Assembly (NCBI GenBank): GCA_944381125.1
Contig: CALWKB010000059.1
Location: forward strand, 1-38,359
Length of the DNA: 38,359 bases
Direction of reading: 5' to 3'
DNA from: an uncultured Mediterraneibacter sp.
Lineage (GTDB): Bacteria; Bacillota; Clostridia; Lachnospirales; Lachnospiraceae
Positions 8,041 through 15,966 of the stretch are shown here, piece after piece. Position 1 is the stretch's first letter. Every line of letters begins with the position of its first letter. The position numbers were made by a program, and so were the translations under genes. The notes beneath the pieces are model-generated. The model saw nothing but the letters and a program-made list of their open reading frames with translations, ran no database searches and was not told the DNA's origin.

Positions 8041-9239
8041 TGGATATGTATGCTGATGTAGTGATCGCCGGAACCGGAGCGGCGGGCCTGTTCTGCGCCC
8101 TGAGCCTCCCGGCGGACAGGAAGATTATTATGATTACAAAAGAAGACGCAAAGAGCAGCGATTCTTTTCTCGCGCAGGGCGGAATTTGCGTCCTGAGAAA
8201 CGAGGACGACTACGACAGTTATTTTGAGGACACCATGCGCGCCGGACATTACGAAAACCGGAAGGAATCCGTGGATATTATGATACGGAGTTCCCAGGAT
8301 ATTATCCGGGATCTGATCGGGTACGGCGTGAAGTTTCAGAAGGCGCCGGAAGACGACCCGGGAGAAGACAGGGCCGAGCTGCTCAGACCGTATGCGTTTA
8401 CGCGGGAAGGCGCGCACTCCCGGCCGCGTATTCTCTTTCATGAAGACATAACGGGAGAGGAAATTACCGGGAGGCTTCTGGAACAGGTAAGAAAGCTTGA
8501 AAATGTTTCAATATATGAGTATACTGCAATGACGGATATTATAGAAGAAGACGGAAAATGCGCCGGAATTACGGCGTCGGGCCCGGACGGAGAAGAGATC
8601 AGGATTCACGCCGGGGATACCGTCCTGGCGACCGGGGGCATCGGCGGCCGGTACCGTCATTCCACCAATTTTCCGCATCTCACGGGAGACGCCATCGAGA
8701 TAGCGAAGAAGCATGGGATCCGCCTGGAACATCTCGATTATGTGCAGATTCATCCGACTACCCTGTATTCTGAAAAACCGGGAAGAAGATTTCTTATTTC
8801 AGAGTCTGTCCGGGGAGAGGGCGCCGTCCTGCTGGACCGGAATATGAACCGGTTCGTAAATGAACTTCTGCCAAGAGACGTAGTGACCGGGGCGATCAGA
8901 AAGCAGATGGAGAAAGACGGCACAGACCACGTATGGCTTTCAATGCAGAATATAGACAGAGAAGTCATAATGAAACATTTTCCGAATATATACCACCGCT
9001 GTCTGGAAGAAGGATACGATGTAACAAAAGAGTGCATCCCGGTTGTTCCGGCCCAGCATTATTTTATGGGAGGCATCTGGGTGGACTGTGACAGCAGGAC
9101 GTCTATGGAAAATCTGTTCGCGGCAGGAGAAACCAGCTGCAACGGAGTGCACGGGGCCAACCGGCTGGCGAGCAATTCTCTGCTGGAGAGCATGGTTTTC
9201 GCGAAAAGAGCCGCGCGGAAAATTGCGGAGAAGAAATAA
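8040..9239 (+). CDS. nadB: L-aspartate oxidase NadB (short form)
   Basis: A 399-residue flavoprotein that oxidises L-aspartate to iminoaspartate for NadA; in an anaerobe fumarate or another acceptor probably replaces oxygen. The N-terminal FAD-binding GTGAAGL (about 11-17), SFLAQGGI, VLATGGIGG, the catalytic-region IHPTTLY and SVRGEGA, and the FAD-side GVHGANRLASNSLLE are all present. It stops soon after the last block and so lacks the C-terminal helical domain of the E. coli enzyme (about 540 residues); such short forms are common in Clostridia. The ATG overlaps the TAA of nadA, indicating translational coupling. Confidence 0.96.
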   Translation: MDMYADVVIAGTGAAGLFCALSLPADRKIIMITKEDAKSSDSFLAQGGICVLRNEDDYDSYFEDTMRAGHYENRKESVDIMIRSSQDIIRDLIGYGVKFQKAPEDDPGEDRAELLRPYAFTREGAHSRPRILFHEDITGEEITGRLLEQVRKLENVSIYEYTAMTDIIEEDGKCAGITASGPDGEEIRIHAGDTVLATGGIGGRYRHSTNFPHLTGDAIEIAKKHGIRLEHLDYVQIHPTTLYSEKPGRRFLISESVRGEGAVLLDRNMNRFVNELLPRDVVTGAIRKQMEKDGTDHVWLSMQNIDREVIMKHFPNIYHRCLEEGYDVTKECIPVVPAQHYFMGGIWVDCDSRTSMENLFAAGETSCNGVHGANRLASNSLLESMVFAKRAARKIAEKK

Positions 9240-9263
9240 CAGGAAAGAAAGAGAGGAACAGTC

Positions 9264-10118
9264 ATGAATAAAATTACAATGACCCTTCAGGCGGACCGTC
9301 TGATCCGCGAGGCGCTGGAGGAAGACATATCAAGCGAAGATGTAAGTACAAACGCGGTAATCAAAGAATATGTAAAAGGACAGGTGGATCTGATCTGCAA
9401 GCAGGATGGAATCGTGGCCGGACTGGATGTGTTCCGAAGGGTTTTTGAGCTTCTGGACGAGACTGCGGAAACAGAATTTTTCTGCAGGGACGGGGAGAAG
9501 GTGCATAACGGCCAGCTGATGGGACGCGTTTTCGGAGATATACGCGCGCTTCTGTCGGGAGAGCGGGTAGCGCTCAATTATCTCCAGAGAATGAGCGGCA
9601 TCGCGACATATACGAACTCTGTGGCGGAACTGCTGAAAGGGACCGGGACAAAACTTCTTGATACCCGCAAGACGACTCCGAATATGCGGATCTTCGAAAA
9701 ATACGCGGTCCGCGTGGGCGGCGGATACAATCACAGGTACAACCTTTCCGACGGAGTGCTTTTAAAAGATAATCACATCGGAGCCGCCGGCGGCGTAAAA
9801 AAAGCTGTTGAGATGGCAAGAGAGTATGCGCCGTTTGTGCGTATGATAGAGATAGAGGTGGAAAATCTCGATATGGTAAGGGAAGCGCTGGAAGCCGGAG
9901 CGGATATTATCATGCTGGACAACATGCCGCCGGAGGATATGGCGGAGGCCGTGCGTCTGATCGGCACGAGAGCGAAGACAGAATGCTCGGGAAATGTGAC
10001 AAAAGAAAACATCGCGCGGCTTACAGAGATCGGGGTAGATTATATTTCCAGCGGGGCGCTGACACATTCCGCTCCGATACTTGACATTTCCATGAAAAAC
10101 CTTCATGCTATAGAGTAA
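9264..10118 (+). CDS. nadC: Nicotinate-nucleotide pyrophosphorylase (carboxylating) NadC
   Basis: A 284-residue cytoplasmic enzyme that converts quinolinate and PRPP to nicotinate mononucleotide, CO2 and pyrophosphate, the third step of de novo NAD synthesis. Typical blocks: ERVALNYLQRMSGIAT, LDTRKTTPNMR, RVGGGYNHRYNLSDGVLLKDNH (substrate-binding Arg, His and Lys), a EIEVEN strand, IMLDNM and a late SSGALTHS. Length and order match the family. It follows nadB by 24 nt with a purine-rich ribosome binding site, and precedes niaR by 25 nt. Confidence 0.97.
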   Translation: MNKITMTLQADRLIREALEEDISSEDVSTNAVIKEYVKGQVDLICKQDGIVAGLDVFRRVFELLDETAETEFFCRDGEKVHNGQLMGRVFGDIRALLSGERVALNYLQRMSGIATYTNSVAELLKGTGTKLLDTRKTTPNMRIFEKYAVRVGGGYNHRYNLSDGVLLKDNHIGAAGGVKKAVEMAREYAPFVRMIEIEVENLDMVREALEAGADIIMLDNMPPEDMAEAVRLIGTRAKTECSGNVTKENIARLTEIGVDYISSGALTHSAPILDISMKNLHAIE

Positions 10119-10143
10119 GCAATGCCAGAAAGGGTGAAACTCT

Positions 10144-10656
10144 ATGACCGGAGCAGAGAGAAGAGAAGTTTTACTTGCAAGGATAAAAAACAGTGAGAAA
10201 CCTGTGCCGGGCAAGCTTCTTGCCGCGGAATTCGAAGTCAGCCGTCAGGTGATCGTTCAGGATATCGCGCTGATCCGCGCGGCGGGATATGACATTATTT
10301 CCACAAACAGAGGATATATACTCGCCGGCCCGTCCACAGCTGCGCGTACATTTAAAGTGTGCCATACAGACGGACAGCTCGAGGAAGAATTATATTCAAT
10401 TGTGGATCTGGGGGGCTGTGTGAAAAATGTCATGGTGAATCATAAAGTATACGGACATCTGGAGGCTCCGCTGAATATCACATCCAGAAGAAAGGCGGCG
10501 GAGTTCATTGAGGATATCAGAAGCGGAAAGTCAAGTCCGCTTAAGAATATTACATCCGATTATCACTACCACGTCGTCGAGGCCGACAGCGCCGAGACTC
10601 TGGATATGATAGAAGAGATGCTGGATCAGAAAGGGTTTCTTGTAAAAAAAACGTAA
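10144..10656 (+). CDS. niaR: NiaR-type nicotinate-responsive transcriptional repressor (HTH_11 + 3H domain)
   Basis: A 170-residue DNA-binding protein with an N-terminal winged helix (about 4-60) and a C-terminal 3H domain. The residues corresponding to the metal site of the characterised Thermotoga protein are present with matching spacing: H74, E82, H141 and H143. Proteins of this family (YrxA/TM1602) repress NAD synthesis and niacin uptake genes with nicotinate as corepressor. The gene closes the nadABC operon, giving a negative feedback loop through the likely operator in the nadA promoter. AAAGGG lies upstream of the ATG and a hairpin follows the stop. Confidence 0.93.
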   Translation: MTGAERREVLLARIKNSEKPVPGKLLAAEFEVSRQVIVQDIALIRAAGYDIISTNRGYILAGPSTAARTFKVCHTDGQLEEELYSIVDLGGCVKNVMVNHKVYGHLEAPLNITSRRKAAEFIEDIRSGKSSPLKNITSDYHYHVVEADSAETLDMIEEMLDQKGFLVKKT

Positions 10657-10668
10657 AAGGGAAAAAAC

Positions 10669-10708
10669 AAAGGGGGCTGCTTTAAAGGCGGCCCCCTTCT
10701 CTCTTGCT
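10669..10708 (+). terminator. Terminator after the NAD operon
   Basis: GC-rich hairpin: AAGGGGGC (about 10670-10677) pairs with GCCCCCTT (about 10690-10697) around a TTTAAA loop region, followed by a pyrimidine tract TCTCTCTTGCTTT rather than a pure T run. Its tail overlaps the -35 of the next promoter. Confidence 0.7.
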
Positions 10709-10732
10709 TTGCCTGCTGTTTTGCTTTACAAT
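10704..10732 (+). promoter_or_regulatory. Promoter of the methyltransferase gene
   Basis: TTGCTT (10704-10709), 17 bp, TACAAT (10727-10732); expected start near 10739. This excludes an initiation codon at 10709. Confidence 0.65.
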
Positions 10733-10837
10733 GGAAACGGAGCAATGCAGGCCGCCGGAGGCGGACTGCGCCTACAGGGAAGGAGCAGGCGGAACGGAGC
10801 TTATTTTCGTAAGATTCCGGCATCCGCTCACATAAAA

Positions 10838-12052
10838 ATGGAAGAATTAATAACGGTGCTTGAAAGCATATTGAATATAGATTTTATCCGCGGCACGATA
10901 AGCGGACCGCGGAATAAAGACGGAATTATTAAAGTGAAGGTGCGCCCTCTTGAGAAAAAGGGAGAACTTTATTTTCAGCTGGAAGCTTTCACCGCGACTC
11001 AGGCGTTTCATGAAAACGCCGGACCGCAGGAGGCAAAGAAGCGGATAGCGGAATATATGAAGCAGTTCCGTCAGCTGCAGATTGAGACAGTATCGGAAAA
11101 TATTTCGGTTCTGACAAGTAAAAAAGGGAAGATTACAATTCAGAGGAAAAAACGGCAGGTAAAAGGGAAATCCGCAGATCTGTCCCATAACAGAAAAAAG
11201 AAATATATACTGGAAGAAGGGATTTGCGTCCCGTTTCTGAAAGATCTGGGCGTAATGACGGAAGACGGGAAGATCGTGGCGTCAAAAGCGGATAAATTCC
11301 GACAGATCAACCGGTTTCTTGAATTTATCCGGGACGTGCTCCCGGAGCTGGACCAAAGCCGCCGGCTTACAGTCCTTGATTTCGGATGCGGCAAATCTTA
11401 TCTTACCTTCGCGATGTATTATTATCTGCATGAGCTGAAACACTATGATATACAGATAATCGGTCTGGATCTGAAAAAAGATGTGATTGAACACTGCAGC
11501 AGACTGGCGGTAAAATACGGATACGGAGATCTCAGGTTCCTGCAGGGGGATATTGCCGATTATAACGGGGCGGACAGCGTTGATATGGTAGTTACGCTTC
11601 ACGCATGTGATACGGCGACAGATTACGCGCTTGCGAAGGCGGCAGGCTGGAAAGCGAAAGTGATTCTGTCTGTTCCGTGCTGCCAGCATGAACTGAACGG
11701 TCAGCTCGGGCTGAAAAGCGGCGTCCGCGGCATGGAAACGGACGGCAAAGACGCGGAAGGAAGAGAAGTTCTGGAGCCGGTTCTGACGTACGGCCTTTTA
11801 AGAGAAAGATTCGCGGCGCTTCTGACGGACGGCCTGCGGGCAAGATATCTTGAACTTTGCGGTTATGAGACGCAGATCCTGGAATTCATTGATATGGAGC
11901 ATACTCCGAAAAATATTCTTATACGCGCGGTAAATAAGGGGGAAATAAATACCGGAGCAGCAGAAGAAATACGCAGGTGTGAAGATTTTCTGCATGTGAG
12001 GCCCACATTGGGCAATTTGCTTGCATGCCAAGGGGAGACGGATGCAAAATGA
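10838..12052 (+). CDS. Class I SAM-dependent methyltransferase (Methyltransf_32-like)
   Basis: A 404-residue cytoplasmic methyltransferase. The N-terminal 170 residues are a basic, unassigned region with many Lys and Arg (for example ITIQRKKRQVKGK), possibly for nucleic-acid binding. The catalytic domain has motif I VLDFGCGKSYLTFA, motif II-like IIGLDLKKDVIEHC, then VTLHACDTATDYAL and SVPCCQHELN, a combination typical of the Methyltransf_32/METTL25-like group. The substrate is unknown. The start is uncertain: ATG 10838 begins the conserved-looking MEELITVLESIL but lacks a clear ribosome binding site; ATG 10745 is an in-frame alternative just after the promoter. The end overlaps the next gene by ATGA. 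Confidence 0.82.
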   Translation: MEELITVLESILNIDFIRGTISGPRNKDGIIKVKVRPLEKKGELYFQLEAFTATQAFHENAGPQEAKKRIAEYMKQFRQLQIETVSENISVLTSKKGKITIQRKKRQVKGKSADLSHNRKKKYILEEGICVPFLKDLGVMTEDGKIVASKADKFRQINRFLEFIRDVLPELDQSRRLTVLDFGCGKSYLTFAMYYYLHELKHYDIQIIGLDLKKDVIEHCSRLAVKYGYGDLRFLQGDIADYNGADSVDMVVTLHACDTATDYALAKAAGWKAKVILSVPCCQHELNGQLGLKSGVRGMETDGKDAEGREVLEPVLTYGLLRERFAALLTDGLRARYLELCGYETQILEFIDMEHTPKNILIRAVNKGEINTGAAEEIRRCEDFLHVRPTLGNLLACQGETDAK

Positions 12053-14490
12053 AAAAAAAGTTAATAAAGGCGGGCGTGCTTCTTATAGTTTTTGCCGCCG
12101 CCCTGGTAATCAGCAGTCTTGTTATTAACAGGGGAAGCGGCGATCAGATCGCGGATATGGGGTCGCCCACGCTTCCGAGGGTATCATTTACGGTAAACGG
12201 AGAAAAAGTCAATACTCTGGCAGGATATGTCCGGGATATGGACATTCCCGCAATGCGGGATACAATTACGCCTCTGAAGAGGGACGGCACTCTCGACATA
12301 GCGGTAGAGCGGTGCGGAAATGAGATCGGCCGGGTCAGGTACAGCGTTTATTCCATGGACGGCAAAGAAGAGTACGGCAGTGAAAAAGAGGCGGAACTGT
12401 CTGAAGAAGGCACGGCCTCTCTGGCGCTGTCAGACGGGATGAAAGATTCCGCACGGGAGGCGGTGCTCAAGATTGTGCTTGACATGGACGACCGGCAGAT
12501 CAGTTACTATACGCGGATCGAACGTTCAGACAATCTTAATGTTTCGGAGTGTCTGGCATATGCGAAGGATTTCCATAAGAAAGCGCTGGAAAAGACCGGA
12601 GGCGAAGAACTGGAGATGCGGCTGGAACCCGGTCAGGAGAGCGACAATACCACATACCAGACAGTAAATATCCATTCGGATATCACTCACGTTCAGTGGG
12701 GAAGCATGGAGCCGGAAATCGTGGGAGACGTAGAGTGGAGCATTAAGGAAAGCAACACCGTGTATACGTCAATTCTCGCAAAATACCAGGTGTCCTGCGC
12801 GGATGACAACGGCGGAACCGGCGTGTACAATATAAAAGAGTTTTTCCGTGTCCGCAAGCTGGAGGATACCATTTATCTTCTGGATTATAACCGGGATATG
12901 CAGAAAGTATTTTCGGGCGGAGCGGAAACGATAGACGGAAGAGGAATTCTTCTTGGAATCGCGTCCGGCGATCTGCAGTATGAGACAAATGAAGACGAGT
13001 CGGTTATAGCGTTTGTGCAGGAGAGAGACCTCTGGCTCTATAACAGAAAAGCAGATGAACTGTACCAGGTATTCAGCTTTGCGGATGTAGTGGGCGGCGA
13101 CGAGCGGAGCCGGGACGACCAGCACGCCGTCCGGATTATCAGTATGGATGACAACGGTAATCTGGCGTTTGCCGTATACGGATATATGAGCAGAGGCATA
13201 CACGAAGGCGAGGTAGGCGTAGACATTTATTATTTTAACGCGGCCGACAATGTGATTGAGGAAAAAGCATTTATTCCAAGCACCAAAGCGTTTGCCATTG
13301 CCGAGGATGAACTGGGAAGAATGGTATATTATAATCACAGTGAAGAGATGCTTTATGTCCTGGCGGACGGCACTCTGTACCGGATTGACCTGGACAGAAA
13401 TGAACAGGAAATTCTGGCGGAGAACCTTGCGGAGGATCAGTATTGCGTATCGGATGACGGACATCTGATGGCCTATGAAACGGACGCTGACGGAACAAAG
13501 ATTCAGGTCATGAATCTGCAGAGCGGAGAAGGCTGGCAGGTGGAGGCGACGGATTCTGAAGCGGTGCGTCCGCTTGGATTTGTCAACGGTGATTTTGTTT
13601 ACGGAAAGGTTAATTCGCAGGATGCGGGGCGGATATCGTCAGGCGGAGAGATCGATCCGATGTATGAAGTGGAGATCCTCAATTCCAAAAATGAATCCGC
13701 CGCGGAATATTCGTTTGAGGATCAGGGTATTTATACGACGGATATTCTTGTCGACGGCAATCTTCTGACGCTGAACCGGGTAAAGAAAACCGGCGGCGTA
13801 TACAGCGTGACAGATCCGGAATATATTACAAGCAATGAAGAGCGGCGCGAAACCGGCGTCAGTGTGGAGACATATACTACGGAGCAGATGCAGAAACAGG
13901 TGCGCATAGCGTTTGAGGAGGAAAAAGAGAAGCCGGAGGTCAAAGTTTTCAGGCCGCACCAGCTGATTACCGGCGAGCCGATGACAATCACCCTCAGCGG
14001 AACGGACAGCACGGAGAAATTTTATGTATACGGCATGGGCGAACTCGCCGCGGTTTACGAAAAGGCGGCCTATGCGATTCAGAAAGCAGAGCAGATATCG
14101 GGCGTGGTGATTTCCACCAGCCAGGCGTATGTATGGGAAAAAGGCAACCGCGATCTTGTCTATTCCACAGACGCGGAAGCATTTGGCAGAGAGGACGGAG
14201 AGACGTCCCTGCAGGCATGTGAAAGATATATGGAGCAGTATGAAGCGCACAGAGTAGATCTGACCGGCTGCCGTCTGGATCAGGTGCTGTATGTAATTAA
14301 TAAAGGTCTTCCTGTTATTGCCCTGACGGATCAGGAGCACGCCGTGCTTCTGACAGGGTACACTACAACAGACATTTCCTGCATCAATCCGGATACCGGA
14401 AAAGAGACAACCGTGTCCGTCAGTCAGATGGAGAAAATGACTGAAAAAGGAGGAAATACGTTTATCGCATATATATCAGATGCGGGATAG
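12049..14490 (+). CDS. Membrane-anchored extracytoplasmic protein with propeller-like middle and C39-like C-terminus
   Basis: An 813-residue protein of unknown function. A short basic start and one hydrophobic helix (about 5-27) form a signal anchor; the remainder is probably extracytoplasmic. The middle (about 270-600) has repeating beta-strand blocks like those of TolB-type propellers, such as DLWLYNRKADELYQVF and GTLYRIDLDRNEQEIL. The last 120 residues resemble a papain-like C39 peptidase end: LPVIALTDQEHAVLLTGY with H764 and INPDTG with N780, but no convincing catalytic cysteine block is seen before it, so it may be a binding domain. The ATG at 12049 follows AGGGGAG and overlaps the methyltransferase stop; the longer start at 12025 is less likely. 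Confidence 0.72.
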   Translation: MKKKLIKAGVLLIVFAAALVISSLVINRGSGDQIADMGSPTLPRVSFTVNGEKVNTLAGYVRDMDIPAMRDTITPLKRDGTLDIAVERCGNEIGRVRYSVYSMDGKEEYGSEKEAELSEEGTASLALSDGMKDSAREAVLKIVLDMDDRQISYYTRIERSDNLNVSECLAYAKDFHKKALEKTGGEELEMRLEPGQESDNTTYQTVNIHSDITHVQWGSMEPEIVGDVEWSIKESNTVYTSILAKYQVSCADDNGGTGVYNIKEFFRVRKLEDTIYLLDYNRDMQKVFSGGAETIDGRGILLGIASGDLQYETNEDESVIAFVQERDLWLYNRKADELYQVFSFADVVGGDERSRDDQHAVRIISMDDNGNLAFAVYGYMSRGIHEGEVGVDIYYFNAADNVIEEKAFIPSTKAFAIAEDELGRMVYYNHSEEMLYVLADGTLYRIDLDRNEQEILAENLAEDQYCVSDDGHLMAYETDADGTKIQVMNLQSGEGWQVEATDSEAVRPLGFVNGDFVYGKVNSQDAGRISSGGEIDPMYEVEILNSKNESAAEYSFEDQGIYTTDILVDGNLLTLNRVKKTGGVYSVTDPEYITSNEERRETGVSVETYTTEQMQKQVRIAFEEEKEKPEVKVFRPHQLITGEPMTITLSGTDSTEKFYVYGMGELAAVYEKAAYAIQKAEQISGVVISTSQAYVWEKGNRDLVYSTDAEAFGREDGETSLQACERYMEQYEAHRVDLTGCRLDQVLYVINKGLPVIALTDQEHAVLLTGYTTTDISCINPDTGKETTVSVSQMEKMTEKGGNTFIAYISDAG

Positions 14491-14504
14491 TTCAAGAGGA
14501 AAAT

Positions 14505-14546
14505 AAAAAAGAACCGGAGAAACGCCAGGGTTTCTCCGGTTCTTTT
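14505..14546. terminator. Bidirectional terminator between convergent genes
   Basis: Thirteen-base stem GAACCGGAGAAAC (14511-14523) with GTTTCTCCGGTTC (14530-14542), loop GCCAGG. Flanked by AAAAAA on the left and TTTT on the right, it can end transcription of the plus-strand gene and of queT from the minus strand. Confidence 0.9.
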
Positions 14547-14548
14547 GG

Positions 14549-15049
14549 CTAAAGAGCTTTCTTAAAAATAATATTCTGATAGCGGCTCAGCGCGGTGTAC
14601 AGAATCATACCCAGAATACCGCAGGAAACAATCTCACCGATTCCCACTGTCAGCATCATAAACGGAATGGAGAACGGCTCCATATACGCATATTTCAGTA
14701 CGAACGGTACAATCAGCGAATTGGCGATAATGGGCGGAAGCGGAGCCAGATATCTGCTGTGATTTCTGAGCATCCAGGTAAATACGGCTCCGATCAGCGT
14801 GGCAAGACTTCCGAAAATAACGTCGGGCAGCAGGGCGCCGGCGGCGATATTACTGATCAGGCAGCCCAGGAATACGCCTGGAACAGCCGCCGGAGTCAGC
14901 GCGGGAAGAATTGTCAGAGCTTCTGAAAAACGGATCTGAACCGGTCCGAATGCGAATGACGCGCCGATTACGGTCAGCACGACATAGATTGCGGCGATCA
15001 TGGCCGCCTGTGCTGTGAACAGCACTTTGCTGTGTTGAATTGTTTTCAT
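14549..15049 (-). CDS. queT: Queuosine precursor transporter QueT
   Basis: A 166-residue membrane protein with about five or six hydrophobic segments, of the QueT family of ECF-type S components that take up queuosine precursors such as preQ1 or preQ0. Family-like blocks are TAQAAMIAAIYVVLTVIGASFAFGP's core, VQIRFSEALTILP, PGVFLGCLISNIAAG and IFGSLATLIGA. It would use an ECF energising module encoded elsewhere. The start at 15049 is set by AAAGGAG nine bases upstream; the longer open frame to 15184 runs through the structured leader. It has its own promoter (15175-15203) and a leader of about 118 nt that is a preQ1 riboswitch candidate. Confidence 0.9.
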   Translation of the reverse strand: MKTIQHSKVLFTAQAAMIAAIYVVLTVIGASFAFGPVQIRFSEALTILPALTPAAVPGVFLGCLISNIAAGALLPDVIFGSLATLIGAVFTWMLRNHSRYLAPLPPIIANSLIVPFVLKYAYMEPFSIPFMMLTVGIGEIVSCGILGMILYTALSRYQNIIFKKAL

Positions 15050-15057
15050 GATTTGGT

Positions 15058-15168
15058 TCTCCTTTAGTATTTTTTTTACGAGTGGAAGGTCTCGAACACT
15101 CGGCACATTTAACGGCGGTGACCGCCGGCAGACCTTGAAAGACCTTGGTTTTACTGAGGCCTGCAACG
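15058..15168 (-). ncRNA. Structured queT leader, candidate preQ1 riboswitch
   Basis: On the minus strand the leader contains: a hairpin P1, GCAGGCC (15164-15158) with GGTCTGC (15134-15128); a second hairpin CGGCGG-TCA-CCGCCG in the same strand sense (15113-15127); and a third, CGAGTG with CACTCG (15102-15097 and 15084-15079) with a 12-nt loop. An AAGGTCT in the P1 loop (15146-15140) is fully complementary to AGACCTT in the third loop (15092-15086), giving a pseudoknot or kissing loop. The same third loop (CCTT) could instead pair with the AAGG of the ribosome binding site. An A-rich tail (TAAAAAAAATAC) leads into the site. The gene downstream makes preQ1 the obvious ligand; the layout recalls the class III HLout pseudoknot, but the class is inference. 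Confidence 0.6.
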
Positions 15169-15174
15169 TGGGAT

Positions 15175-15203
15175 AGTATAGCATGATACGGGACAGAAAT
15201 CAA
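15175..15203 (-). promoter_or_regulatory. queT promoter
   Basis: On the minus strand TTGATT (15203-15198), 17 bp, TATACT (15180-15175); start expected near 15168, just before the first hairpin of the leader. Confidence 0.8.
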
Positions 15204-15251
15204 CTGCCGGGTTAAAAACTCATGTTCTTTATCAGGCTCTTAATGACGCGC

Positions 15252-15947
15252 TTACTGTTTTAACAGCATATCGATCAGTTTTGAAGCGTCGCTTCTGGAG
15301 ATTGTGTCCGGATCCCAGCTTACGGCCGCGCGCTTTTTCCGAATCAGGCCGCTCAGAAAGGCAATCTGCTTAGGAGTGGCCGGCTGAGGCGTTTTTACCT
15401 TATAACAGAGCCGGAAGGGAATAAAAAGTTTCGGGCTTGAAGATTCAAAATAATGAGCCAGCGTCTGATAAAGCTTCGCTGTGGCCAGCGCGTCATGATA
15501 GGCGCGGTGGGCGGCTTTGTTCAGAATGCCGTAATAGCCGCACAGGCTTTCCAGACTTCTGGATTCAAGGTCGGGCAGCGTCCGGCGGGCGATGCGGAGC
15601 GTGTCGATTCCATTTTTTTCAAAAGACATTCCATCGGCCGCGGCCCCGGTTTTTATAAAACTGTAGTCAAAAGAAATATTGTGTCCGATCAGGACGTCGT
15701 CTTCGCAGAAAGCGAGAAAGTCCCGGATTACATCTTTCCGGGAGCGGGCGTTTCCGACCATTTCGTCAGTGATTCCGGTAAGCTTTGTCACAAAAGGCGA
15801 AACAGGAGCGGATGGACGGATAAATTCCGTAAAACGGTCCGCCACCCGTCCGTCCCGGACTTTCAGGGCGCCGATTTCAATTACTTCGTCCCGGGCGGGA
15901 TTGAGCCCGGTTGTTTCAACGTCAAACGCGATATATGACTTTAACAT
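15252..15947 (-). CDS. DEDDh 3'-5' exonuclease, DnaQ/PolC epsilon-like
   Basis: A 231-residue protein with a complete DnaQ-type exonuclease domain: ExoI FDVETTGL (Asp and Glu metal ligands, about 8-15), ExoII GHNISFDYSFI (about 88-98) and ExoIII HRAYHDALAT (about 146-155) with the DEDDh histidine. The last 50 residues (TPKQIAFLSGLIRKKR to LIDMLLKQ) form a small extra helical tail common in stand-alone clostridial homologues. It probably trims 3' ends in DNA repair or RNA processing rather than being the main polymerase proofreader. AGGAAGG precedes the ATG; the gene is 19 nt after the Lgt-like gene and likely shares its transcript. Confidence 0.87.
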   Translation of the reverse strand: MLKSYIAFDVETTGLNPARDEVIEIGALKVRDGRVADRFTEFIRPSAPVSPFVTKLTGITDEMVGNARSRKDVIRDFLAFCEDDVLIGHNISFDYSFIKTGAAADGMSFEKNGIDTLRIARRTLPDLESRSLESLCGYYGILNKAAHRAYHDALATAKLYQTLAHYFESSSPKLFIPFRLCYKVKTPQPATPKQIAFLSGLIRKKRAAVSWDPDTISRSDASKLIDMLLKQ

Positions 15948-15966
15948 GACACACCTTCCTGGGGAA

